From: Linum tenue
Lineage: Eukaryota > Streptophyta > Magnoliopsida > Malpighiales > Linaceae
DNA length: 64,000 nucleotides
Reading direction: 5' to 3'
NCBI GenBank assembly: GCA_946122785.1
Contig: CAMGYJ010000011.1
Coordinates: 17,050,001-17,114,000, forward strand
In this document: positions 23,901 to 38,900 of the stretch, piece after piece
Layout of the letters: the number at the start of each line of letters is the position of its first letter
Numbering within the stretch: position 1 is the first letter of the stretch
The notes under the pieces: generated by a model
The model's input: only the letters and a program-made list of their open reading frames with translations
Databases searched by the model: none
What the model was told of the DNA's origin: nothing
Translations under genes and position numbers: made by a program

Positions 23901-26900
23901 TTCAGCCTGAAAGAGTAACTATCTAACTCTGTTCCTTTTTTGCCTTCATCTTTGGCTGTGTTTTAGTTGGATCAAACTTTAATCACAACTTTCAATGGTC
24001 ATTAGTTTCAAAATTATGTATGAGCTGAAGATACCCAAAATCTACATACTGATGAGGGTGAAGTTGGTTCAAAATAAATATTATTGGACTACTTGTTAGT
24101 GTTTAAGTGCTTTTTAATCTCTAATTCTGATACTTGTGTTGTATATGCCAAACTTGATCTCACGGATTGGATGGTATCCATGTCTTTGTCCATACTGGGG
24201 TTGTTGTTGAAACTCTGCAGAGCTGATGTTTTATGTCATGTGAAAGTTGAGAGATGCACAAAAACCTTCTTGTAGAGTAGTATTATTGAATTAAAACTAG
24301 GAACTTGGTAGTGAGCTCAGGTTCTGGGTGGACTACTTGTTGAATAATTTACTCGCACGTTGTTGATACTTCATTGTCACATTGAAAGTTCGCCATATTC
24401 AAATGACAATAATCTCATCGGAATTTAGTTCAAAACTGATCAACCGTGATGTTAGGTTTTCTATTCCTTATTTAATTTCTTCAAAGACTACATTTGAAGA
24501 CGTAGCTTCCATCAAGAATTCAGCATTTGTCTCTGAATGTGTTTTTAGGAACTGTAAGTGGAAATCCAACAGGCGCTAGGTCATGTTTCTGGGGTTTGTG
24601 TGTTCTTGGTTATAGATAGTACTCTTGATTTGTTGCCTATACTCAATTTTAATTTATTCTGCCTGCATCTCAGTAGGCAGTTAGTCCTTTATAACTAGGC
24701 TCGTGAAATGAATTTTTTTTCCTGAAATGATAGCACTTGCCAAAAGTTGAATTTAACATCCAGTTAACCACTTCATGACTTAATTTGGTTGAATTTCTGG
24801 TATACGTAAAATATATAATATAATTTGGTATTTCTTGTATAGGTATTGCTGTCACTGAATGGGATTCAGGATCTGAAGACACGTTTATCATGGAAGGCCG
24901 TGTGAGCGCTCTTGCTCACTTCATGATCATTTATGTGATGATTATTCAATAATATGGGATAACTTATCAATTTTTAGATTATCACATTTAGTATTTATAT
25001 CTTGCAGATCCATTTTATCAAGCCGTAGAAAGCTAAGATGGGATGTCAGGGCCAATGATGTTGTTGTCAATATTCCTCACAGGAAACCTGTTTCGGAACA
25101 ACGCAACTTGGTAAGTCCTTGTTTGTATATGCTGTACATGAACCGTCTCTTTCATGATGATGATTATTATTATTAGATATTATTCCGAAGCCTAAGTGAT
25201 GTAACTTTAATGGGGGTTGTGGATTGGGCAGGTACTAACGGCAGAATCTTTGCTATGTGCATCGAAGCTTGATCTAGATGGTTCTGGTGTTCAACAGCAA
25301 TCTGACATCCTGAAAGAATTATTTGGTTCTACTGATGAGTCATTTGAAGGCTTAAATATTCAAGATCTTTATAATCACTATGACATCAATGTAACTGATA
25401 TGGAGGTGAGAAGTCCCTTTTCTTTTCTGGGCCTGCTTGTACGTCTTGTTCTGTTTCTGAATGTGTGATCCATAGTGCAGGTTAAGCTGTTGGCATCTGA
25501 ACATGCTCCATCAGTCACTATCTTGAAGAAATGCCGCCCTTCAATCACCTTAGCCTCTTGCATAGTTTCTGATGAATCCATACTGAAACAGTTGGAGGTA
25601 ATCAAGCAATCTGCATATGATCGTACTGATCTTTTGGATATCTATAGCCTATGATACAGAAGCCTTAATATCTATAGCCTTAATATCTATAGTCATATAG
25701 TAGCCTTAACATCAGCAGCAATAAGTCTCAATTGTCAAAAAAAAAAAAAAAAAAGCAGCAATAAGTCTCTTAATGAGACAGTTATTCCTTTGTGAAGGGA
25801 TGTATATTTTGGGCGAAGGGGTGTGTCCCTTCAACCATAACTGCCTGTTTTCCTTATAAATAGGCAAGTCAGGAAGTCAAACGGCAGAAAGATGAAAATA
25901 AAAACAGTAATAAATAAGTCCTAAGTATAATCTGTGTTTCGTGTTATTCTCTCTTCCGTTCGTACGATAACGAACTTTACCTTATCTTAGATATCGTTCT
26001 ACATCACACTGCATACACTGAAAATAATAATCTATCTTAGATAGTTTTCTGAACTACTGCTGAAAGTATTTAATTGGTAGAAGTACTCCGTAGACATTGT
26101 TTGTTCTTAATTTTGAAGATGCAATAAGTCACTGACTACTTTGTGACCATATGCAGTCATCACTTTAACGGGAATCCAATCCCTTCCGGAGCCTGTGTTA
26201 AAAAATTTGTATGGCACCTCGCATCTTTCTGCAAGCGTTGTGTCTTTCAGATACCCCCTGGAGGGAGCAATTGAGGGTTCTAGTTTAGACTACTTAGGAG
26301 CATCATGTAATATGCTGTCCTATTTGTTAGTTTGAACTGTTAGTTTTTCAATTCCGGCCCTCTGAGCTCCTTGTGTTCATTTCAGGTCTCCATCATCTTA
26401 TCTTCAGTTGCAGCAAATTTTTCGCCATCAATATATGGATCTGTTATGGCCCTCTTTGCCCATGTTGATTCTCTCCTTTCAAATTCCGGATCTCTTAGTT
26501 TGACTAATCTCAATGCACCAAGTGTTGCTTCAAGTCGACCATGGGCTTCTTATTTTGGCTTTACTTTGGCAGTGAGTTTGGAGTCAGGCATGTTTCATCT
26601 TGACTTTGAGAATGAAGGAGACAACAGCCCTCAACTGTCTCTCTCTCTTCAGGGACTATATGTGGGGTAGGTTTTGTTTTTTTTTGTAAACTTTAGATTG
26701 TATGTGCTTATGTCCGATATGCCTTCAAGCCAGAATCTTAGAGGCCAGCAAATCATTTTTTCATCCTAAACCATAATGTTGCAGGTATTCTCATATGGAA
26801 TTTGACGAGTGCCAGGTATCTCTAAAAGAATTGAAGTTGAATACCGCACCCTTGACTGGTATACAGGAAAGTCATATCCTCTGCTCTTCTAGAAATCAGT

Positions 26901-29900
26901 TTGGCTCTTCTTCTAAAGCTCAAGAGAACTTCCATATCGGAAACATCAACCAAAGACAAGGGGAAAATGTTAATGGTGGGTCTGCTGAAGCGTGCTTTCT
27001 AATGCGCTATGAAGCTTGCCAAAGTGCAGGTTATACTTTGCATTGGTGCAAGTTTGACTTGATTGATATTGATCTTCATTGTCATCCATATATAATCGGG
27101 TTACTGCACGGCTTGTTTAGAAGGATATCTGCTGGTGATGCATCTTCTGCTTCGAATAACTTACACACACCTGTTCATGATGATAATCAGCCAAAAAAGG
27201 GTGGATTTGAATTTCAAAGTTTTGGCTTCTCTAATTTTTATGAATCTAGCTCATCTGATGCTAGTATTCCGTTGGATTTCTATCCATTTGTTACAATATC
27301 AAATAATGGACTTCTTGGTAGCCTTGAGAGTTCACTTAGGTGTCCCTGTTCCGAATGGCGGGAATTATTTAACTTAAGGAACGAGACAGCAAGAAATAAG
27401 AAATTCAACATCAATAATGGATTTGGCATGTTTAATGCAACTGAGGATAGTCCTTCTCCTGGTGTTTTCTTTCGTGAACCTGCACTTAGAATGGACATGT
27501 TTCTTTATGGAATAAGAGTCTATTTCCATGATTCTACTTGCGTGGTGGGAGATCTTCTTATTCCGACTGCTGTGTCGTCAATGTTGGTTCATGAAGACAG
27601 TATGGACTTGCTGTGTTCTACAGAAGGATTGATTCTTACATCGTCATGGTGGAACCACAGTGTTCATGAGTTCCTCTGGGGCCCCACATTGCCAAATATG
27701 GCTCCTATACTAAATGTTCGTGTTAGGAAGGGGCTTGCTAGATCATTAAATTCAGAAATTGAAGTTAGCATTGGTGTTCAGCACGCAAACTGTGTTCTAC
27801 CAGCCAAGTATCTAGCCATATTAATTGGGTACTTCTCATTGCCAGACTGGGATGAGACGCCTGTTACCCGTAGTCCTGCGAAAAATGGAAGTTCTGCGGG
27901 TAATGGAAATCCCATTGTTTACAAGTTTGAAGTACTTGATTCTACATTATTGTTACCAGTGGAGCAGCATTGCGGTCAATTCCTGAAGATGGAAATTGGA
28001 CAGCTGTATTGTAGTTTCGTCCATAAGTGTGCTTTGGTAGATGAACTGAAAAATGTCTATCCTGCCTATGTTCTGGCTGCTCATAATATTCCTACCAGGA
28101 ATCATTTCTTGGGTATATTTGGAAGGGATCTGTTCTTATCACTCCTAGAATTCAGGGATGAAGATGACTCTTCTGTTCTTGGTCAAGAGAGGAGATGCAA
28201 GAGTATTTGCTTACTTGCCCCACTCAATGCTGATGTTTGGGTCCGGATTCCTTACGAAAGTGAACCGGAGTGCAATTCCACATCCATCATGGCAGGGATC
28301 AGTGATTGTCAACTTATTCTTGATGGTAAGATACCTTGGTTTTGCATGGTCCTAAGACTGAACTTGTGAGAAATATGAGTAGTGTGATTACTATGATGAC
28401 TAAATCACATTCCCCCCTTTTTTTCTTCTTCTTGTTGTTTGCATACAGGTTGCTCTGCTTTGAATGAGTTCAACGCGTTGATGGTTGTCATAGACCAATT
28501 TTCTTCTGTTAGCATGCTGTCTAAGAGTTTCACATCTGTTCCACATTTCCTTCAGCTAAGAACTGGTTTTTGTCTCAAGGAAATTGGTGAACCGTCCTCC
28601 ACTGGCTCAAGCAGTTCATTTATGGAATTCCAGTTTTTAGTTGAGTCGTTAACAATTAAATTATTTGGCTCACAACCAAATATAAGCTTATCAGAACAAG
28701 TGGCTAAAGCTGACATGCAATTTGCATGTTCGGCGTCTTTAGTCGATGATGTGCTTATTGGCTTGGACTTTAGTTTGACTTCTCTACTATTAACTTCATC
28801 GCTTAATCCAGTCACATTAGCGCAGTGCACCAAGACATCCTCAACTTCTGCTCTTCAAGTTTCGTTGTCGAAAGAAGTTGGTGGTGACAGTCGGTTTGAT
28901 ATCTTGCTTCCATCTCTTGATATTTGGCTGCATATTTCTTGTTGGTTTAGGGTCATTGATATCTGTAGTTCTTGTGCTGAACGAGTTTCTGGAGCTGAAT
29001 CTGCAAAGGGTTCTTTGGACACTCCACAGGGAAATACTGTTGGCGGAAATGGGAAAACGGAATCTGCAACGTCTCAGACGCATGATTGCTTGAATATTCA
29101 ATCTTCCACTGCGTCGCAGTCTGCAAAGCAGAATTCTGCTGCCTTATTTGTAAAAGCAGAAAGCATTGGCTTGAATATCTACTTTCCAGTGGATCAATTA
29201 GAAGGAAAGGCTGATGCTGAAGGCCCAAATCCACATTGTGCTTCATCTAAAACTGAAGGGAACCTCTGCAACTATGTTGTAGTTACAGCACTAAGTCGAA
29301 GTTGTGAACTACGCAAGGTTGGTTCACTGATAAAAGTGAAATCTATTTTCGAAAGAGTCGCTGGCAAGGTGGGGATGTCTCAGGGAAAGAACATTATCAC
29401 CTGGCCTTTGTTCCAATTATCCCAGGCCACTGTGGATGCAGACATTGGGGAGGGTCAAATGGAGCTTATCACGATCAACTTGGGAGTCGATTGTCACCGT
29501 TTGGATGTTTGGCTTTCTCATCAAGTACTATGCTTCTTGCATGATGTGCGTTTCAACGTTCCTGAAGCTAGATCTGCTTCTTCTTCATCGTTTGGCGGAA
29601 TGGATTTAAAAATCGGAACCAGGAAAATTTCACTTCTGATATCTGACGAAAGGGTAGGCTTTACAATTTGTGTTGCATTGGTTTTTTATACATTGCAACT
29701 ACTGTTTCTGTTTTTTATCTTGGTTTAATACACTTGTATATCCAAAACTTTCACAGTTGTGCCAATAATATCCAAATTTCCCGAAATATCATTTATATCC
29801 ATGTTTTAAAGTTGTTCTTTGCCAAATCTATCCATTTCCCAATATATTTTTGGTTAATTACACTTGTATATCCAAAAACACCGTTAAAGAATGTGAAGGA

Positions 29901-32900
29901 ATTGAATATAAGTGGTATTTCGGAAAATTTGGATATTATTGGCACAACTGTGAAAGTTTTGGATATACAAGTGTATCTCAATGGACAATTCTAGCTCTTC
30001 CAAACCCTCTTGTTGCTTCTGGGAGCATTTCTTAGTTTCAGCAAGCAATTCCTTTCTTTATGTGTTTTTAATGCAAAGTACTTTTGCTATATCTGTTTTT
30101 CTTATATTTGTGAATTCACTTTTATGGCACGACTAGAGTATCTCTACCAGCCTGTCAGTCTATAAGCCTGCCTTCTGCTTATATAAGCATCCTTATTCAG
30201 TATAAGTCTATTCACATGCAGTATCCTAACAAAGGATTACAGAGTGAAGTTGGCCCAGCATTTGGGAAGCTTAACTTTGACTTCCCTTCTTAGCAATATT
30301 GAAAGAAAAAGAAAAAAAGAAAAAAACGCTCAACTCCTATTATGAAGCTACCCAAGATTGTACAACCTGAACACAGTTTCACTCGTATTTACTTCTATCA
30401 GGATTCCTCTCGAAGTTTCTTATGGAGGGCTGCATATGTATGTAATAAAGTAATGTGTAAATTGGTGAATGGGGTATGTGGCAGTGTGAAAGAACAGAGC
30501 TAATGCTTGAGTTTAGAGTTATCTTGTCTAACGGTCACTTCTAAGCTAAACATGTCTCACACAAGAGACTTTCTGGAGAAACTTTTGAGGTCCTTTGCTG
30601 ATTGCTCTGGTGGTGTATTTGTTTTTAATGATTGATTTGACGGTTTGTGGATGATGTGAAGAATTGAACCTTGTCTCACACTTCTAAGCTGAACCGTGTT
30701 CCAGCTACCTGATATATTGCCAATTGTTTTTTTATCTTGTATCTATTGCTTTACTACTATTATGTTGCTTATTTCTCTGTCTTGTGTTCACATGCAGTGG
30801 AGCTTCGGTGGGCCTCTGTTGGAGATTCTAATGAAGCAGTTTCTGTTAAGTGCTACTATGACTGAAAAGATGACGGAAAGCTCAGTTGATAGTGTCCTTG
30901 AGGTGAATTATAACAATATTCACAAGGTACAGTATATGTGTTATATTTGATGTGTTCATTTCGAGCTAGTAATTCTTCATAAGATTCTCAATGTGCTAAC
31001 CTATTTTAGGTCTTGTGGGAGTCATTTATCGAGCCTTGGAATTTTGGGGTCCACATTGTCAGAAGATATGATACAACATCTATTCTCAACAGCTCCATTG
31101 TAACAGATATTAATCTTGCATCATCAGCACAGCTTAACTTGAATCTTACAGAATCTCTTGTTGAGGTAAAGTTTATTGAAATTCGAAGTTGTTATCCTCC
31201 TTGGATAAGTTTGTTCGAGTGCAAGGTGTTTTGCATCATAGTTTTAGTAGATATCTGAATCTTTGTAAATATGCGTGATATTGCTTCAATTATACAATCG
31301 GAACAAGTTCCGTTCTTGTTCTATTTTTCAAATCTGAGCAGCTTATACACCTACACTACATCAAAGTACTGTTATTTCTTTCAGCAAAATAAATAAAGAA
31401 ATAAATAAGATAAAGAAGAAGCTCTGTCATTTTTGGATGCTTGATTCTGTTTCAGTCCTTTTCGTCCCCATTTGTTGTTCTGGAGTAAATATGTTAGATT
31501 GCTTTCAGTCCTTCCCATCCCAAAATTCTCTATTTTTGGGTAGCAATTTGTTATTTTCTAAATGTAGGTTTACTAGACATATTTCCGGGTCTCTGTTTTG
31601 TGTGGGTACTTTCACTACTAAACAGTTGATAGTTAACAAACTTTTGCTTGTTGAAGTGTGCTTGCATGACAGCTGAGATGGTTAAGGATGCATGGAATCT
31701 CTTGCAACCAGATGAGGGTCGAAGGTTTTCTGGCCCACAGCCAACTAGCAACGTGTATGAAGGAAGATATGCCCCTTACCTACTTGAGAATTTGACATCG
31801 TTGCCTCTTATTTATCATGTTTCTCAAGGGTTTGGAATTAGCAATGTATCTGATGCCTCAGTAATGAAAGATGGGATATCTGTGGGACCTGGTGCCTGCA
31901 TTCCTATATATGTTAATGAAACTCCAGAGGAGCAACTATTTCGTTACAGACCTGCTCAATCTTCAGACAGGCTCAGTGATAAGGAATCAACTGGAGTTTT
32001 GCACCACTTCATGCGTGTTCAGCTTGATGGAACTTCTCAGCCTTCATCACCGGTTTCAATGGACCTAGTAGGGCAGACTTACTTTGAGGTTGACTTTTCA
32101 AAGACCTCAAATAAAATCGACTCTGAGAGAACTACGGATGACAGTGGTAGAGCCAATGCAAAACATGGTTTTGTTCTTCCTGTTGTGTTTGATGTTTCAG
32201 TGAAGCGCTACAGCAAATTGATTCGATTGTACTCAACGGTATGTGGAATTTCTATTGTTGTTGGAGCTGTAATGCATGATTAGAATTCTTAACTTGGCTT
32301 TACATTTCATGACTCAGGTAATTCTGTTCAATGAAACATCAGTTCCTCTGGAGTTACGGTTTGATATTCCTTTTGGACTAGCACCAAAGGTACTGGAGAA
32401 GATCTTTGCTTACAGTTTTTCACCCTCAATTATACTGTCAATGGTTTAATTTTCTCAAATTATTCTTTCTCTCTCTCTCGCCCCCTCCGACCCAGATTCT
32501 GGATCCAATATATCCTGGTCGAGAGTTTCCACTGCCTTTGCATTTAGCTGAAGCTGGTCGTATGAGGTGGCGTCCAATTGGAGATGCTTACTTGTGGAGT
32601 GAAGTAAATGAACTTACGAATGTCATATCACAAGAGAGCAAGATTGGGTTCCTTAGATCTTCTGTTTGTTATCCATCTAACCCTAGCAGTAATCCATTTC
32701 GTTGCTGCATATCAGTTCGGCATTTTAGATTGCCTGCAACTTGTGCACCATGGAAAGATTCACATCTACATGTTAACAGTTCAAGACAGTCTGGTGGGAG
32801 TATCTTGCACGATAGGGAGAGTACGAAGAGATTTGTTCACCAAGTTATTCTAGGTACTCCATTAACAGTGAACAACTATCTTCCAGATGTTGTATCATTG

Positions 32901-35900
32901 ACAATTGAGAGTGGCGGAATTTCTAGTGCCGTGCCACTTACCGAGGTCAGTGGTGAAATTGCTAATCAAAATGTAAGGACATCATAACATTTCCCCCCTT
33001 ATCCTGAAGCCAATCTTATTCCCTCATGCATTTTGCATTATCTGTCAGGAGAAAATCTCATTTCATCACGTGGATCCATCACATGATGTCGGGATGGAGC
33101 TGTATTTGGGTGGATTCCGACCTTCATCTTTGAAGTTTCCTAGTGTGGAAGCATTCAGTGGAATTTCTAAGTTCAGTGGAACAAAGTTCTCTTCAATTGA
33201 AACATTTACGTTGGAACCTGATTCTTCTAATGGTAGTGCCGTTTCCTTGTTCTCTTTCCTTTTCTCTTTCGAATTCTGTTTTTAAGTACCCTGACATAGT
33301 GGTTTATTTTCTGCAGGGCCGATACATGTAACGGTGGAAAAAATCATGGATGCATTCTCTGGCCAACGGGAAGTATTTGTTTTTTCAACATTCTTATTAT
33401 ATAATTGCACTGGTCTTCTTCTTAATATTGCGGAAGCTAGCACAGAAGTGAAAGGAAATTTCTGCACTCTTCCATCCTACAACAGATCTTCTGATCTGCC
33501 TGAAAATGTGGGTTTTCAGAGCCAAAGGAATAATGTTGGCCTCTTATCTGCAGACCTTGATTCACATTCTAAGTCCCAAATGACAAATCACCTTGTTGTG
33601 AATAGAAATTATGTTGATACAAACATGGGGAGACATTCTAGGGAGCGTCTTAGTTCTGGCTTCCTGGAACAGTCTTCTGAACAATCAAAGAAGCACGGGT
33701 TGTCTGGGAAGCGTACTTATTCAAGTGGTGGATCAGCATCCATGGTGTCTGATGAGGCTGATGTTGAATTTGGTAGGGTCAAAGCTTGTATGTTTTCCCC
33801 ACGCAACGTTTCTTCCATGAGTGAAGTGATGGTCAGAGTTAGTCTGAACCTGTCTGAACATGTAACTGGAGGCATCTCAAATTCTTCATGGTCAGAACCA
33901 TTTCTTCTCGTCCCACCAAGTGGATCAAGTACTATTCTTGTTCCTCAAGTATCATCCAATGGTGTACATGTGATATCTGTATCTTCTAGTAGTCTTACTG
34001 GGCCACTAACAGGAAGATCACAAGCTATCACTTTCCAGCCGAGGTATTTTTGCCTTGTCTGAAGTGAATGATCCTTCTTATGCTATCTAGCTTTCTGAAA
34101 TTTAGGTGTGATCTTTCTAATTTTTAAGTTCTGTTGCAGATATGTTATTAGCAATGCTTGCCGGAAACCTATATGTTATAAGCAGAAAGGAACAGATTCT
34201 TTCCTTCTGTTGGCTATCGGGCAGCATTCATGCCTTGACTGGACAGACAACACGAGGTAGCCTTTCATTAGTTATATGCCAAATTCGCTTCTTCTTGTTG
34301 CTCAATGGATAACTACTGTAAGTTTATACAATCATCCAGGTGAATATAATTCGAGACCCCCCTAAAAGAGATCTAAAGGAAAAAGCGAGAACTAACTTGA
34401 GATTGAGCATTCTTGAAATCGTTCTATACATCTTTGCAACCTTGAAATGGACTTACGAGTAATGCTGATTAAGGAGTATAATGAAAACCCAAAGGTTAGC
34501 AAAATCTCTAGATTAATTAACCTAAATGAAGAAAAGGATGCAATGCCAATTGCAAACCCAAACTAATAGCTCTTTGTGATAGTTACTGATATGGACCAAC
34601 CATTCAAACTACCACTCTCAGATAAGCTATGCTCATTTCCCCCGGGTCTTTGTTCTTAGGCATGGTGTATGGGTCGTGCGGAGGTTCATAATTGAGCGCC
34701 TAGCTTTTTTGTATGCAGCTTTAAAGGGTGCTTCTAGTTTTATCCTCTGTCATTCTGGTTTCAACCTTTTGCAGGGAGCTGTTAGTGTCTATACGTTTTA
34801 ATGAACCTGGATGGGAGTGGTCTGGTGGATTTTTGCCAGATCATTTAGGGGATACACAAGTTAAAATGAGGAATTATGCTGGTGAGCTAAAGATGGTAAG
34901 GGTGGAGGTGCAGAATACTGATATTTCCATTGGGGATGAAAAGATCATTGGAAGCGTACGTGGAAATTCCGGAACTAACCTAGTTCTGTTATCCGACGAC
35001 GACTCTGGGTTCATGCCTTACAGAATAGATAATTTCTCAAAGGAGGTGAGTAACACGTCATCATCTGTAGGTATAATGAGTTGTACATCTGTGTTTTCTT
35101 TGTTCTCTGTTCTTATCCTTCCATTTTGGAGAATCTTATCAGTTACATCATATCGTCAGAGCATGCGTTTTTTGTTTTAGGAGTTGGTAATAAGCTTAGG
35201 TTCATTACAGATATATTGTTAAAATTTCATTGTTCCCTTATATTTTTTAGTGGGATACTCATTTCTAGATATGTCAATGGAAAAAATATTTAAGCAGTTG
35301 TAGCACAAGGTTTTGGAAACTTCTTTGTTCTAGGACCAGGACTAAACCTGTGATAACTTTGCAACTTATATCCTACTTGTACGAAATAAGTTTGTGTAAA
35401 TATGAAGCATGGAGTCAGGTGTTCTGTCCAGCATGGCGTGAGATTTTGTTCCAATTGGATGCCCAGCTTTCAGGCTAGTGTGGATGGCTCAGAGTTTATA
35501 TAGCATTAAGGACGGAAACAATAGGCGATTCTAAAAAGCAGGGTAGATGGTTGATGCTTGCCATCTGCTGTGTGAATACTAAATATGTCCATACGAGCAT
35601 GGAGTATTGGATTTTGTGTTTCTTGCTGGGTGAATTCCCTGATCAAATACTAGTTTTGGCTAGAATCGTAGGAGGGGTAGGATCATATACCCTTCATCAT
35701 CTCCTGCATCTATAACAACATAGAATAAAAGGGTAAGACTTGGGGATCAGACGTTGCATTTTGCTCCTTAAGTTGGGGGAAATGTTCTTGGTCATACTTA
35801 TCCAAATTTATGTTTGTAATGTTTGGTTATTAGGCTTAACATGGTGTAACACCCACTCGATGTCTTCACTCAAACAAGTTGACGCCATACATGTGCTTTT

Positions 35901-38900
35901 TAAAACAAACTAATAGGAGGGAAAGACGGAAATGAGTTAGCACCCTAAATCCTGCAAGCCTTCCTCAAATTGACGATTTAATTTTATTGAGTGGGTCGGG
36001 TCTATATCAGGAACAACTCGAACTTTGGCTGTTTACATCTTTAATATCGCAAATTCACGATCATTACTTTCTTTGTCCTGATCTTTTCACTTGCATACAT
36101 TCTCTCATGCTCCATCTGTGGTATAGTACCATATCTATGCTTCTAAATTATTAAATTTGCATGCTGTTCTGGATTTCTGATAATCTGTTGTTGCTTGTTA
36201 AGCAGAGGTTGCGTGTGTATCAACAAAAGTGTGAAACATCTGATACTATACTACATCCATATGCATCTTGTCTTTATGCATGGGATGAGCCCTACTATCC
36301 CCATCGTCTCGCAATTGAGGTATGTGTTCTTTTAGACCCTCCCTTCCTAAACCTCACTGATTATATTGGGCAGGATTTAATTCCTCATTTTATATACAAA
36401 AGGTCCCTGGAGAACGTGTCGTTGGTCTGTACACTCTTGATCTGATGAAAGAACACGCTCCAGTGTACATAAAGCCAGCTTCTGAGGTATGACCTTATAT
36501 CTTTAGTGTCAAAGAAGATTTTGGTATATTGTTTAATGACATTGTTTCCGCTTCACATAAAATTGTGGATTTTTCAGAAGATTTTATCTAGCTATCGAAA
36601 TGTTACTTTTAAATTACGAATTATAAAAAAATGACCGGACCAAATAAATGATAATTTGATGAATAAATACTTGATCGGATATATTGAAGGAAATAAACTT
36701 GACTATAATATTATAAAATTTATTCGTAAATGAGACTACATTAAACTCGAATCTTGTCAAGTATTTCGTGCCCCGTCCCTTGTTAAAATGGAATGGATCA
36801 TGCCCTGACCTACATATATGACGGAGCGGGCATATTGATGATAGTTTTTGATCTGACTCGCACTACCCGACCTGTCCCGACCTGTTTGGTGCAGGTATTA
36901 TCCGACTCGCAGTAGCGTGGGATGAGGCATGAGTATTGTTTTCAACCTGTCTGCCTCGTCTCGTCTTGTTCTAGACTCATTCTATATAATTTGCATCAAT
37001 ATCTACATATATTTCTCGTCATTTGACATTTCCAAAATCATATTTTTATCTCTAATAGATTTTAAAACTCTATCTTTCAACTATTTAGACTCAATTTTCC
37101 ATTCTACTATATTTATCATTCATTTATGAAATGTTTTTTCTATGTGTTCTCGTAAAAATGTTAAATATCGACGTTCCTTTTTCAAACAAACGTTAAAGAA
37201 TTGGTCACCCCGTACCCGCGTTTAGTGCAGGGGGGTATGGGTATTCAGGTACTCGCTTGCTCCGTCCCAGGCGGCATGATGGTTCCCCCAATCCCGGTCC
37301 GCTCTATGCATCTTCTGCAAACACTAATGATTTCTTAAATGTCTAGTCCTACCATTTCATTTAGGCATGATAAAAAAACATTATCTTAGTATATGTATGC
37401 CTAATGGATTAGTAGTTTGTAAAACCTGCCTTGCACGGGAGAAAGCTTGAATCAGAAATTGTCGACCGATGCGGGGCGCAAGGCGGCTCGCTGAGCCATG
37501 TTAGCAAAGAGGTGGATCGAAAGTTTTGAGACAGATGTAGCAGGAGAAAAAGGCTGGAGTCCAAGAGCGAGACTAGCTCACCGCAGCTGTCGCCATTAGA
37601 CCAAGGATAGACGAGCAGGATGTGGGTTTCATGGAACCCACCCCAAATTCGATCGGTTGCCATTTATGTAGTTCACTCTCTGAATTTAGCATATACCCTA
37701 GAAGGGAGATGTCAAAAGAATATAAACTATAACCCTTTTTTTGTCGAAAAAAGTAAAATCATGATATCCGAAAAGCTGTATTAGATGACGTTTTACGCTT
37801 CTGGATTAACTAGCTAAGTGATTATTTTTATCACCTTACAGTGTGCATCACTGACCACTTGTCCTCCTTTTGTTGCTCCGATTGGCAGAAAACTGGAAGA
37901 ACATTACATATATCTGTCCATGCAGAGGGAGCAATGAAGGTTCGTTGTTTGTGGTTGGCTGACACAGTTTATTTCAACTTCCTACTTCATTTATTTCCTT
38001 TCTTTTACGGCAGGTACTGAGCATCATTGACTCGAGTTACCATGTTCTAAAAGATGTGGAAGGTACATCAGCTGCCAGTTTTCAACAAAAAAGTGAGCAG
38101 AAGCAGGGAACTTATGTTGATTATGAGGAAAAGTTATCGCTTGCTATATCTCATATTGGAATATCGCTCATAAATGGAGATCCTCAGGTGAATGGAAATT
38201 ATCTTTGTGCAAGTATCTTTCGTGAAAATCTTGAAATGCTGAAAAGGATTTGAAAGTCTGTTTGGATTTATAGAACAAATTAAGTAGGAGATGAGAAAAC
38301 TGCACTAGGTTTTCCTCTCACTATTGTCATCTTCTTTCTTCAAATTTTCAAGGATTGTAAAACTGCAGTAGGTTTTTGCGGAAAAGTTAGTGGTAGTGTA
38401 TTTTGTACTTAAACTGTGGTTCAACTGTTTCATACCCGGAAAACCCTATACCAGCTTAGGATCTGGTATCTACCAAAAAAAAATGTTTAGGATCTGGTAG
38501 GTCGTTTTTCTGGTCCAAATGTTCAGTACGATACAGTTTTGCAATCACTGCAATTTTCTAAAAAATTAATGTCATCCCTTTTTATGATATCATAGTATCT
38601 CCCTTAACTAAGCACCCTCGTCACAAAGGCATATTCATTTGTAACATGCTTTTAACTGCTCATGTTCTCTAAAGCAAACTGATATGCTCCTTGTTCTTGG
38701 TTAGGAATTACTTTTTGCTTGTGCGAAGAACATCACCCTTGACCTGGTTCAAAGTCTGGATCAACAAAAGATATCTTTTCAAATCTCATCGCTGCAAATA
38801 GATAATCAGTTGGCAACTACCCCATATCCTGTGATCTTGTCTTTTAATCAAGAGAATAGAAGCAGTACGGCTAGTCAGAGAGCAAAGGATGATAATGCGG

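Noticed and set aside
37409..37663. 84-codon minus-strand frame in VPS13 intron 36
   Set aside because: Intronic, no recognised domain, no start or splice context to support expression.
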